From contig JAYKAV010000300.1 in the NCBI GenBank assembly GCA_035582835.1, positions 385,675 through 449,674 of the forward strand: a stretch of 64,000 nt of DNA, in the 5' to 3' direction. The position numbers and the translations under genes are program-made. The stretch is from Phoebastria nigripes (Eukaryota; Chordata; Aves; Procellariiformes; Diomedeidae). The notes under the pieces were generated by a model. It had not been told where the DNA came from, made no database searches, and was given only the letters and a program-made list of their open reading frames with translations. Positions within the stretch are counted from its first letter, which is position 1; every line of letters starts with the position of its first letter. Below are positions 49,390 through 61,700 of the stretch, one piece after another.

Positions 49390-51490
49390 TCAGATGGCAG
49401 TGATCAAGATGCTTATTCTCAAAGTAAACAACTTAGCAAGTTTAATAGAGAAGGATTGTAAATACCAATGACTTCCAAGGCAGGCATGAGTCTGTCCTTA
49501 TCTGCAGAAGAAAGCATCACTCTTGAATGAGATGTTACTGTCATATGAATTTAAAATGGAGATTCAAATGACATGGGTATGAATTGCTCTATACTGTATT
49601 ATTAAAGTATCTGGTTTAACTATAATGCATGGCAATGTTCTGTGGTGGGGAGAACAACCGTGTAGTCATAAACAGTAACCAGGTGAGAACAGTTCTTCTT
49701 AAAGAAGCAGCAGAGAAGTATGTAAAAGTACATACATGTTCAATTCCTATGTTGTGGAAATGCAAAAACTCTTCTCTGTCTTATTTCAACTGAGAAGATG
49801 CTGAGAATGCTAAGTGATTGAGTGCTAGTCAGGTAAGAATGGATAGGCAAGGTTTGTTTGCAGTGGCAAACCAAGGTCAGCACTCACCTGACATGTCATC
49901 CAGCTGCTGTGACAGAGTGGGGGAAGCCAGAAGGGGAAGCTTTGTATCCTTGACAAGGTGCCATAAGAGGCAGAAGGCTAGCTTCCTACTCAGGCTTACT
50001 TAAATAAAAAAAAAGATACCTGGGCCATCTGTTCCTAGGTTTTGTTTGGACTTAGGGCTGCCTAGCCAAGGAAGCTGCATGAACATAGCCATAAAGATCT
50101 GTCATACTCCTAAATTAAAGTACTATCAAATTATGGTATGACACATGGACAAATGTATGATATGACACAAGGACTTGATCGCTGGCACTAGGAGATCAGA
50201 TAATGGGATTGAAAGTAGCTTGTGTCTTCTCCCTCCTCAAAACTCATTTTATTTGAGCACCTGGGGTAGGTACAAATGGACTTGTAGCCTGCAAACCCTC
50301 CATGATGGGCCAATTACTGAAAACACTGCAGGAGCATATGCTCTTTGTACTTAAGTCATCATTTAGGGGAAGAAGATACAACGTAAATCACATAGATTTT
50401 CTTTTCTAGCCTCAGCTACCTCAAGAAACCTATATATTGTATGTGGGCATATTCACTGTAGGCTTTTTATCTTAAGTATTCTTCAAGTATAGTAGAAGAT
50501 GCAAGAAGAAATCTGGAAAGTGACATCCACACACATTCTTAGGACCAATTTAGATAATCCTCATAGTTCTCTTAAAGCACTGTTCTTCATTGTTGTTCTA
50601 TACAGAATAAAGCACATACTGTCACTTAGAATTTGTTACCTGTTCATTCTGCAAAGAACAGACGTTTAAGAAACCTGCCTATCCTGAAGATAGAGCCATC
50701 TTGTATGATATTGCTGAAACAGCAGCTATGTACATGAGCCTCTAACTTTTGTAACCAGTTAACCTTTACACGTTAACCGCATCATACCTCTGAAATGACG
50801 ATTATTTCAGTGCTCTCTGAATACAAAGGAAGGAAAATTGAGTTTGTAAATGAAAACAGTTCTTGTATTCTTTCTCACTTAGACATGGCATTTTTTAAGA
50901 TGGGTCCAGAGAAGAGTACTGCCTTTGGCTTGATTCAGGGAAAGAGGTGCTGAGTATCAGAGACCATAATCAACCGACTTCAAAGTTTCATTCAAACATG
51001 ATAGAATCAACCACAAAAACTGGAGAAGGTAACTTCATACAACAGCGGACTCCCTCAAGCTCCACTGAACAGAAAGTTTATGGGTAGGGATCAAACTCCT
51101 AGTTCCCAAACTAATAAAATACAGCTAAGGTAATGTTTCTCAAATGGTTCACGAGGGATCCTGAAATGTAAAGAAGAAAGCCTAAGAAATATTACCTATC
51201 ATCAGATCCCAGAGAGGGCTGCACAGAGCTGGCAAGGCAGCCAGACTTCCAAGAAGTCTGAGTGATTTTACACTGAGAAAAGAAATACATGAGTATTTTA
51301 CTACAGAAGTGTGTTACTTGCACCTTTCAAATAGTCAACATTTATAATCAGTCTTTCCTAGTGTCCTATTGGGAAATAGGATTTCCAGTAAAAAAGGAAA
51401 AAAAAAAAAAAAAAAAGAAAGTGGCAGTGCTACAACTCATTATGATAGGAAAGCAACCTATTCAAGAGCATTCCACAGTCAGTTCTGAAA
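49390..51490. other. TMEM69/IPP tail-to-tail spacer
   Basis: About 2.1 kb of AT-rich DNA between converging 3' ends. No gene, RNA or named repeat recognised. An A-rich run occurs at 51391-51420. Confidence 0.55.
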
Positions 51491-51496
51491 ATGCAT

Positions 51497-51502
51497 TTTA
51501 TT
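51497..51502 (-). terminator. IPP: Candidate IPP polyadenylation signal
   Basis: TTTATT on the plus strand reads AATAAA for IPP, about 1.6 kb past its stop. A nearer candidate is at 52846-52851. Which is used cannot be told. Confidence 0.4.
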
Positions 51503-53106
51503 ATGAAAAACTCTTTAAAACAAGCTTAAACTTGGGGGGAAAAAAAAGACAGAATAGACATTAGTTCACACACATAAGAATTCCTTTTGAAGTAAAAGCA
51601 CACATAAGATTATAGAATGATCAGAGAAACAAATGCTCCATCATCTAGCATGTTTTAGCCTGGCAATCTCCCAGCCCTGTTAGAATGTAAGACCTAGATT
51701 CTTAAGGTACCTGCAACACTCACCTTGCAGGCTTTTATTCATGTATTAATTTGTTAATTTTACACAGGGGATATTGACCTAGATAGCATGAAGGCTCCTT
51801 TGTCTACACAGTGCAGGCTTCCTGTTTTGTGACATTCCAGTTGTGGTTTTGTGTTCTAGAATAACACTGTCTATCAAAGTTCAAGCAGCCTTATTTCAGA
51901 CTCCATCCAAATCATCCACAGCTGTGCAGAAAATGCAATCATGTTGTGCAAAAAGCAACTTCAAGTACGTTAATTAAATGAATCTAGAAATAACTCCAAA
52001 CTCCTAGTAGTATTGTTCTACTAAGTGTATCCAAGCTAAATACAAACTCCTGAAGACAAAACACACTAATAGCATCACTTTAATGCTGAATGCAGCTAAT
52101 TCTATCACAAAACGCTCTGTCCGCTCAAATTTGGAAGAGGCAGGATACAAGATGTAGCAAGGATGAATGTGTCTACCTTGTAGAATAGCATGTATTCCAA
52201 TGCCAAGTCTCAGCATGTGTCACACAGGGTAAAAACACATTTAACTAAGGGAAAAAAAAAAGGGGGGGGGCAAAAGGCTTTCCCTATATTTTTATGCTAA
52301 GAGCAGTCCTAAACAGAACAGCTAATCTGATGAATAGCATTTTCATTTAAAATTCATCAAAGCTTACACAAAAAGGAGCTCTACTGTCATCACTGATACC
52401 ACCGAGAAGAAAAGCCTGTGCTGAAATGGAATGACATTATTAGAACTGTGAGAATAACCTCCAGAACAGGAAATTCTCAACCACTTACCATCCAAGTTAG
52501 TGGAGTGGCCAGAAAGTAAATATCCAATTCATATTTAATGCCTGTCATGTCCAGCAGCAGCAGAGAGGCTCAAATGCATCAAGGTCATAAGTAGAGGTAC
52601 CAAGTCTTTCCCATCTGTTACCTTCTCTTCCTTGTTTTCCATCAGAAAAGGACAACTAATGCTAACCAAGTAGCCCATCTGCTCTTATCTACAGATAACT
52701 CCTAGCTGTCTACAGTAGCCTCCTTCCAGATTGTAAGGCCCGCTAAAGATGCTAGCTTTGGTGCACCTTAGAGAGTTAACAACCTGATTAACGTCTCTAA
52801 TGTGCTGGAATGATTTCTTCAGATTTTTACAGGGCAAATTCGCCATTTATTTAAGTGAGCTTAATCCAGTCATAAGAGGTATTCCTACTCTTAACAGAAT
52901 ACTTCCTGAGACAGACACTAGATAAGCCAATTTACTTTGAAGGGCAAGAGTTTCAATATTTCCTTTTGCTCAGGAAAAGCTCTCTGATCTAATTCTCCAC
53001 TGTCTCTACTGAAGCTCCTGTGTTAGAAGAGGTTTCTGGCCAACGAAACTGGAAATCTGAGGAGACAGATTTACTCATTCCTTGAATGAGTTTTCTTCTT
53101 TGTGTT
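51503..53106 (-). other. IPP: IPP 3'UTR (extent uncertain)
   Basis: The sequence after the IPP stop codon up to the most distal candidate poly(A) signal. No other feature recognised. Confidence 0.4.
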
Positions 53107-56100
53107 TTACAGTACAGCTACACCTCCCTCGCAGCGGCTGGTGATCATATTGGCAATTTCAGTCCAACTGTCCATATGAGGGTTATAAACTTCAACAGAG
53201 TCAGAGGTTACCGGAGCAGCAAAATCATGACTGGGAGCTCGGCCTCCCGAGGCATAAAGAAATCCATTCACAGCCACAACACAGACACCAGCTCTTGGTA
53301 TCTTCATTGATGCAACTTCAACCCACTTTTCCTAATGAGAAGGTGAAAGAGTCAACAAGTAGTTTTAGGGTAAGCACCGGTTCTGATAAAAGTAACTTTC
53401 AAAGCTTAAAGACCGAAACATATACAAAGAACACTATGCATACACTTCACAGGCTCAAATATGGTATGTGTACAGTATCAAGAGGATTATCAAGACTNAA
53501 GTGACAACACTTTCAGAAGTGGTCCAAATCATGCCAGTCACTAAAGAACAGATCATATACTGTCTGTACACAACAACCCTCCCTTTCTTCAGTCACTGCA
53601 AGATGTAATCTGTCTCCAGAATAGAGAATGGTACAGAGTTTGAGGTGGGAAATAAGGAAAATTAAATTCAATTCCAAATGCAAAACAGAATGGCACACTG
53701 GATTGTGTTCTGCTTTTAACACTAGCTACTGTTCCAAAGAGCATCATATAAACATGAGCAATAATAGTCAGGAATAATTTCTTATCTTATTCAAAAGTTT
53801 AAGTGTTCAAAGTGATTTTTCTAGTCACGCTGAAACACCACTACATTTTGANGCACAAGAAAGATCTTCCAACTTTTGCAACAAAGGGCAACTCTCAGTT
53901 TTTCCAGGGAGTTTTTTCTCTCTAGTCAGATTATTGACCAGTCTATTGCAGAGGGGGAATCTATCCCCCCCATCTTAACCCTAGCAAGTATTTGCCAAAC
54001 TACAGTATATCTATGCATCATCAGTATTGGTTAGCTTTCAGTTTCCCAAAAGCATGCATACAATCCTCGTAAACACTCCACTAAGTCAGATAGCAAGATT
54101 CTACAGACTGGTTAGGACAGACAGACCCTGAGGTCACTGAAGCTTTGTTTCACTCAGATTACCAGCCAGTAGTGGAAAGGAAATGGAATTTCCAACTTTT
54201 TTATTCTTTCTTTTTAAAGAAAGGAAGCAGGCTACCTCTATAGCATCTTACACAAAGTTGATGCAATCTACATTTATGAAAGAAAGGGACTCTACCATAC
54301 CTCTTCAAAGGAGTATCTTTCTACAGTAGCAAGTGCATCCTGAGATTCATTCCAGCCTCCCACAGCATAGATACAATCGTTGAGAGCAGCCACACCAAGA
54401 TACGCTCTTCGGGTGCCCATTGGAGNGAGCTCAGACCAACGTTTAGATACTGGGTCGTAGACTTCAACAGAACGTAGCTCTACTCCTTCATTGCTGATAC
54501 CACCAATAACATAAATCAAACCTGTAGAAACCGAGTTTTTCCTCTATTAGGTTTCATAATACAAAGGTTTGAAAGACAGAAAATGTTTGTCACAAGTTTC
54601 AGCCTGACATTAAGATGGTTTAAGAATGCCAGATAAAAGTCCTCCATTTGTCCAGTAGCAGCATAAATAAAGCTTTCAAATGAGTAACTTGAGGCTCAAG
54701 CACTAAGAAGCTCTGATGAAAGCAATAATTAATCAAGACAGAAGACAGAGAACTTTGTAGTCTTTGAGTTCTGTAGAATTAAAAAGATGATAATAGAAGG
54801 ACAAATAAGTGAGGCACAAGCTTGTGCAACTGACAGCACAGTACAAGACAAAGGTAAAAATTCATGGCTGAAACATAAAGCTTCAAAATCCAATGGCTCT
54901 TGGAAATGTTTATGGATACAGACTTAACAATATTCACCTTGCATTTCACAACACCCAAAGCAGTAACGGGGCACAGCCATGCTTCCCACCACATCCCAAC
55001 TATTTTCTTCAGGATCAAATCTTTCAATTGTGTTGCCAATTTCTGCTCCAACCCAACCTCCTGCAAGTAACAGCAAACACAGGAAAGAATTTAATGGCAT
55101 GAAGCTGTGTGTTAGCTGCATTTTTAGACATATGGGGCACTGTTCCAGGACAGACTATTTCTGAAACCAGCATGCAATCTACGATGGAAATAAGTTATAA
55201 CTGAACAATAACTAATCCACAAAGATTTGGTATGCAAATGCTCATGTAAACAGCTGTTTTTCAAAACTTAAGTTTGCAAATTTGCAACATCAAGATGTAA
55301 TATTTAAGATCAAATCCATTTACAAGTTCCATGAATTAACACCTTTAAAATTAACTTACCCAAAGCATAGATAGCACCATAGCATGTGCATACCCCCAGT
55401 CCACAACGGGGATGGTTCATGGAAGCCACAGTGGTCCACTGCTTAGTAACAGGATCGTAACATTCAGTACAGTCAAAAATCATCGAGTCCTTCTCACCTG
55501 CATGGTAAGAGCAAGAACAAAGACAGGGGAAATGCAGTGTTTTGCACTGCAGATACAGAAGCATTCTTCAACTCCTTCCAGGACAGACATTTGAATACAA
55601 GATCTTTCTTTCAGCTAGCCAAACGGCCAAAGTAGCAAAAGCTTCGTTTATACCTAGAACTGAATCATTGCTAGGAACAGCTTTCATCAACAGTTCCCTG
55701 AAACATTACTGAAAACATCAGAGGGGTGAACAACCACAGTGCTACACACTTTTTACTCTGCAGCACAACTGACGTGGTTTTCAGTACCAAAGAATGTGTT
55801 CTGCGGTGATAAAAACAGTATACATATGCATTCTTTAATGACGGGCTGGTAGAGCTACTCATCACATCCTTGTGCAAACATACATAACATGCCTTTCCAG
55901 GTAGGCAGACCACAAGTGGTCTGTCCTGTACTACTGCCTTTTATGCTATGGGCTTCTGCTAGACTACAAGTGAGAAAAGAAATGCCGTTAGTGGTGGTAC
56001 GCAAAGTCCGCAGAATATCCAACATCTCTTAGTATATCTGCACATGTCCATATGCTTACCTGTGAGTTGCTATACCATAAGGGGAGAGCAGCTTAGTAAA

Positions 56101-58532
56101 AAACGGCCAGCATAGGAGCCCAAACAGGCATTCACAGAGCAGTGACGGTGGAGAACCAAGGAACCCCAAGTCAATTGTTATTATATCTAAAAGTTGTGTT
56201 ATCTACTGTTGGGTTCCTCAGAACCACTTACAGGAAGAATCATTTTAAAAATCTCCATCCATGAGTTCTCTAGTATCCATGTAACAAAGAAAGCGTATTT
56301 CAACTGTTACCTCCAATGGCATAGACCATTCCTCCCACCACAGCCACACCCAGCCCACTCCGGGCCTGGTGGAGAGAGGACACTGTGGTCCAGTAGTGGC
56401 TGAAGGTGTCAAATCGCTCCACACAGCTGAGAGCTCTACTGTCACTCCAGCGTCCTCCTTGCAGTCGGGTGTACCCACCTAGAAAGTAAGTGGAAAGATC
56501 GTGGCTGAGTAACAGCTTCCTGCTCATCCCCATCCTCCTATATCTAAACCATAGAAAAAATGACAGTAACAGCCATTAGCCACTTCTAGAAGGAATTGGA
56601 CTTTTCCAAGTAGCATTGTTTCTCCAGCACACAAAGAAGAATTGGTTACCTTGAATGTCACGCAACTTGTGCGTGAGCTGATGACTTCACCACAACGCTA
56701 CAAACATTACTGTTCATGTTCTCAGTAAAATGCAGAGACCAGCCAACAGCCCTTGCTATCTTAAGTTGGTGTTACTTCCCAGAGGGTGAAACAAGAGCAT
56801 TCCCTTCCAATACAAAGCTCCAGCTTTGCTGAAAACTTGCAATTTCAAGTATTCCATCATATGAACCAAAGTATTCTGGACAGAGAAAACTTCAAGCTTC
56901 AGAAGAACAAGGAGTGCAGTGAATTTGCATACACCATTCCAGCAGTGAACCATGGGCAAATCCTCTGCTGATTTGTAGCTTTCCACCCAAGGCAAATAAT
57001 TTCTAGAAGGCAAATCTGGGCTTTGAATGCCATGTCATAATGACATGAAATGTGAATGCTACCCTTCTGTGCAATTCTAAGCAGAAAGCAGCTAACATGG
57101 TAACTCAGCCAGATGCAATATTTTGCCATTTTTATATCTTTTGATTAAAAAAAATCCAGTATCTCTTTTGGTACTGTAATATGAGATACTACTTCATCAT
57201 TTGTTTTACAAGGTTCAAACAGCCACGTTCTAACCTACTGCATAAAGGTACTTCCTGGCTTTCCTCCGGGGACGACCTTTAGAAGCTTGCAGAAAACTGC
57301 TGACCTTGTTCTCTTTGGGAGATTTACAGACTTCACAATATTCTTTCAACAGAGTTTGCAGGGCCACCCGAAGGCTGAAATCTGGAATACCTTGAGGAAA
57401 AAAGTAGATGAAAAAAGGCATAGTGAAAAGTTACAGACAATAAGTAACTCAGTTGTAGAAAAGTTACTAGCTTCTCCTAAAACAGCAGACAAATCTTTTA
57501 TAAGACTTTTTCAAAAGCATGTTTTTAAAGTAAGCTGTGCTTATTTGTTAGAAAGTAGAATTTGTTTGGATAGAGTAAATCTTTTCAATCATCATGCTAT
57601 TAATTTTAAAAAGTCCATCAAAATCCAGTAACTCTGAACGACACATGGTTTGCTCAAATCCAAACATCTGATACTGTTTCTTCCCTTCTTTCACTTACTT
57701 TCTATGTATTTTAGGAGCCTTTGTGCTGGTAGCAGAGGGAATCGAACAGGCTCCAGTACTTCTACGACATATTTCTTTCTTTTTCCCACATCCTTCAAAA
57801 TCCATTGCATTGCTGCTATGAAAACCTGGTACTCGTCCTCGACGCTTAGGTCCTCACTTCGCAAGATCTTAATCAGCTGCTCTTTTGTCAGCGCCAGGAA
57901 CTCCTCCCCGCTCTGCACCTCCAAGAAGTGCGCGTGGATGTAGCTCTCGGTGAACTCCATCAAGTCGTGACAGGCGATCTGCTCGGAGAACTGGAAGAGG
58001 CCGATGCAGTTCAGCGGGTCGATCTGCCCCTTCAGGAACTCGCAGCAGAGCTCCACCACCTCGGTGAGCTGCAGCATGTCGGCGGCGACGATCAGTTCCT
58101 GAACGTTGTGCTCCCCGATGCTCACCACCCCTGCGGGCACGCACACGACAGCGGGGCTCCGCTCGAGGCTGCGGCCGTCGGGCAACCGCCACCCCGGCCC
58201 GGCCGTCGGGCAACCGTCCCCGCCGCCCCCCGTCAGCCGTTACCTGTGTAGATGAACTCGAGGAGCGTGTGGAAGGTGCCCGCCTCGACGCCCGCGATCC
58301 GCACCACATCCCGGCCGGACTCCTTCATGCCGCCCGCGAAGAGCGCCGCGAAGTAAGGGCTGCTGGCCGCCAGCACCAGGCGGTGCACGGCGAACGCCTC
58401 CGGGCCCACCTCCAGCCGCACGTCGCAGAAGCTCTGCCCGGCCCGCAACCGGTTGATCTGGGCCAGGAGGAGGCGGGCGTGCCGGTCGGAGAAGGAGCTC
58501 CCGCCGCCCTTCGCCGCAGCGGCGCACGCCAT
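53107..58532 (-). CDS. IPP: IPP (KLHL27) BTB-BACK-Kelch protein (complete, 8 coding exons)
   Basis: Exons: 58532-58244, 58130-57699, 57390-57235, 56478-56311, 55497-55360, 55060-54938, 54521-54301, 53331-53107. Phases all agree, giving 583 aa, the usual length. A Gly/Ala leader (MACAAAAKGGGSSFSDR) opens into the BTB domain (about 20-125: QSFCDVRLEVG, VHRLVLAASSPYFAALFAGG). The BACK domain (about 130-235: LCCEFLKGQIDPLNC, FLEVQSGEEFLALT, DEYQVFIAAMQWI) follows. Six Kelch blades (about 290-583) carry Gly-Gly doublets (YAVGGY, YAIGGE, YALGGW, YVIGGI, YAVGGW, YASGGR) and end EGGVAVL. Family members bind Cul3 through BTB-BACK and substrate or actin through Kelch; for IPP, actin binding is reported in mammals. 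The ATG context is strong (G at -3 and +4). One N at 54426 leaves an NCT codon. The mouse gene's name comes from a retroviral promoter not seen here. Confidence 0.97.
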
Positions 58533-58597
58533 AGCGCTCCCCGAGGTGGCGGCACCTTCCCCCTCCCCGTCCCCCGCCGCCCTGAGGGGCAACGCTG

Positions 58598-58607
58598 GCG
58601 CATGCGC
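58598..58607. promoter_or_regulatory. NRF1 site, proximal
   Basis: GCGCATGCGC is a perfect palindromic NRF1 consensus, 66 bases upstream of the IPP ATG. Confidence 0.8.
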
Positions 58608-58643
58608 ACCGGCGCCCGCGGCGCCCAGCTCTGCCCGCCCATG

Positions 58644-58653
58644 GCGCATGCGC
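58644..58653. promoter_or_regulatory. NRF1 site, distal
   Basis: A second perfect GCGCATGCGC, 46 bases (about four helix turns) beyond the first. It contains an upstream ATG in frame with IPP. Confidence 0.8.
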
Positions 58654-58760
58654 GGTGGTGGTGGTGGAGCGGTCGTTAGCGGGGGGCGCGCTCGTCCCGC
58701 TGAGGTGGGTATGGCTGGCGACGGCGGGCTTCGTAAAAGAGGGCCTGCTGAGGTGTCCTG

Positions 58761-61700
58761 TGTGCTGAGTACCCTTCTTCCTCAGCGGGCGTAGGAGGTG
58801 GATCTGCCCTGGTTGTGGTACGTCTATCTGATCCTTTGTCTATGTGATTGCATGGTCACTTGGCCCTGTGGAGCCTGTTCACAGGCACATCTGTCCGCTG
58901 CACCGTGAGCTCNCTGCCTGCTCTGTGAGGAGCTTTCTTGTCTGTGGTTAAAGCTGGTCCCCTGCTAGGTTCACTCACTGCACCTGGTGCCGAGGTAACT
59001 GGTGAATGGCAGATGTGCCACCACCTTACTCACTGCCTTCACAATCTCTGTCCCTCAGTCATATTCCGCTCAGGCATGCTTTTGCAAACTGGATTCCTAG
59101 CAACCTTAATCTGTGCTTGTGAGAGAGAAGCATGGCAGTGCTGGGGAGAGACCGCAGCTACAATCTGCCTGGGGGAACCCCAGAGATGGGAGGCAGGGGG
59201 AACTGCCTGTCATTAGCTCAGGACTGTGGCATCAGAGCCAGCACTGACTGGAGGCAGAGCCAGCCCACGCACCCCCTTTCTCTATAGTGTCATGCCATGT
59301 TTGGGCCTTCCTCTTCATTCCAGCACGGATGTTTCATCACAGTGTCCTGCAGCAGTACCATGCGGGCCACTGGGGTCAGCACCGATCCTGAGGCAGGGCA
59401 TGCTTCCGTCTTAGTCTGTATAATTCACTGAGTCACTGCATGCCTGAGCACTGACCAAGGGATGAGCATCACATACTGAGTTACACACACATGGTCACTG
59501 GGTCCAGCAGAGCTGGCACTGATTCTGAGAGAAAAGCATCCCTCCTGAGTTTTCCGCAACTATTCCAGCAACCTGACGTGCAGCCAAAGCAAAAAGCAAT
59601 CAGAGAGCCTCTTGGAACGCTTCCATATCTATTTACTGTGAGACTGGGAAAGAAAAACATGTCTGCTTACAGTTACAATGGTCATGGCCCCTCAGGCTTT
59701 TCTCATGATTCTGCGTTTCATTGTAGTAACTTTTAAATCTGCTTCTGGAAGGAATCTGAACCATGATACTCTCTGGGGACTGTTGGTTTCTCCATTCATC
59801 AGCATTACATTCTTGACAGTGGAGTGGTAAAATTACCTTTCAAGCTGGTCTTAAAAAATACCCATAGAAAATATAGATCTAGATAGATAGAAAAAAAGGT
59901 TTCTGCAAGCACACACATTTGGATGCATGCTGATACAACGCAGTGTAAATTTTAAGCTAGGCCAATAAATGCATTGAGATTTTTCTTTCATTGATGAATC
60001 AGTAAAAGAAACCAGACCCCTCTCGTGCTGACATTTTATTCATTGGAAGTGGCCTGTGAGTAAAAGGCTTAGAATTGTCCTAAATGCCAGTGGCTCAGTC
60101 GCTGGCTGATGTCAGCTGTTAGACACTTGGCCAGTACTGGGATTTCACACCATAGCGCCAAATTCACAGACACAAAATAGCGTTGCTGAGACTGCTAATT
60201 TTGCCCTGAAGGCCTGTCCTCTACTGTATTAATGTGGTTGAATGGTTCTGCCTCCAGAAGAGGGCACTGCTTCAGCGTGTTTCTTCTGTAACTACACAGA
60301 ATCTGTACAAGATGGAGCTAATGCTCCCATATGCTATTGTGCATTTCCCAAAACAAGCTGTAGATTTTCTGGAATAAGTCTGAAAGTACATTTGACAGTG
60401 TGAAATTGCACTGTGTAATGAGGAGCCTTTTGATTAACTAACACCAAGAATGACAGTCATTGCAGTGAAGGAATTAAAAATGCCTTCAATTTTAATTGAA
60501 TAGGCTCCTAACATGATATTTGCCAGTAAGCCAGCTCGGTGCTGACTGACATATAGGATAGGTGACAAAAAAGGCATGCCTTGTGCTCCTCAACGTGTCC
60601 CACTGCTCACACCTGCACAGAAGTGCTGCTGTCACAGTACCAAAACCCCTCAGTGGGAAGAATCTCACAAACAAGCTATTCAGGCTTTCTCTTGAAAAAC
60701 CCCTGTGTTGTGCCAGAGCACCATAAAACATTGCAGTCCTCCTTGTGTTATCCCACATTGGCCCACAGATTTCCCTGGCTGAAGGCTTCTCAGGAAAACC
60801 TTTCCAGATGCTTGGAAGATGTTCTGCTGAGCGGAGTAAGGTGTCTGTGCTCCCTCTCTCAAATCCTGCAGATGGTGCTGTTTCTTACAGGATGATGCAT
60901 TTGAACAGGCAACAAAATGGGTGGCTAAAAGGTGTTGCATGTGTGGGTATTGTAGTTCTCCTCTGTTACAGGAAGATCTTTGTTAGATCTAAGGTGTTGG
61001 GTTTTTGTTGATTTTTTTGTTTGNTTTTTTTTGTTTGTTTGTTTTTCCCCCAGAACTCCATAAAGGTGGAGGGCTTTTAGTCTCAAAGAAACTAAAAGGA
61101 AAATAATTTATTTGAACATGCAGTTTTGCCTTTCTGCCTCTGGTCTGTCTGTTATACCTATAGCTTTTGGGATCATTTTGACTTAGTATTCAAGCAGTTT
61201 CCTTACCTTGCTTGGCTGCTAAAATTCTCTCTTGCAGAAGAGACATGAAACTCAGGCCTTGACTATTTGTAGGTACGACAAACCCCATGGGATGTTTTGT
61301 GATAGGGAGCCACTTTCCATGAAAGTCAACCAGAATGTGCCAGGTCAAATTCCTCCCCCAGTTTCAATGGGTATGAAATCTTCACTTCCCGTTCCAAACT
61401 GCAGTCCATCTCTTCTGCACTTTGTCCTCTGTGCTAAGGCATCTGCTATAATCTTTCAGTGGTACGGTCAGTTGCTGTTTTAATTACTAATTACCCACTG
61501 TAGTTACTACTTGTATTTTAATGCACTTGACCTATCAGATGAGAGGTGTTGGACAGCCTCACCAAAATGGAAAGGAGTTTACTTTGTGTTTTGGTGTCCA
61601 GGTCACAAAACCTTCATAGGATACAACCATTTTTGCTCCGCTTCCCTAAGTTTCATAAGGACTTGAACTCAAACTTCTCCCAGGGAAGCCAAAATTGCAG

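Larger units (their letters stand above)
57880..58760. promoter_or_regulatory. IPP: IPP CpG-island promoter
   Basis: GC/CpG-rich block covering the first two IPP coding exons and about 200 bases upstream of the ATG, with no TATA box. This is the typical CpG-island type of promoter with dispersed initiation. Confidence 0.75.

Noticed and set aside
51391..51420. A-rich run with a 91-codon frame around it as a possible retrocopy
   Set aside because: No similarity to a known protein and no target-site duplication seen.
58240..58527. Alternative minus-strand and plus-strand frames over IPP exon 1
   Set aside because: Arg/Gly/Pro-rich shadows of the BTB-coding frame in GC-rich DNA.
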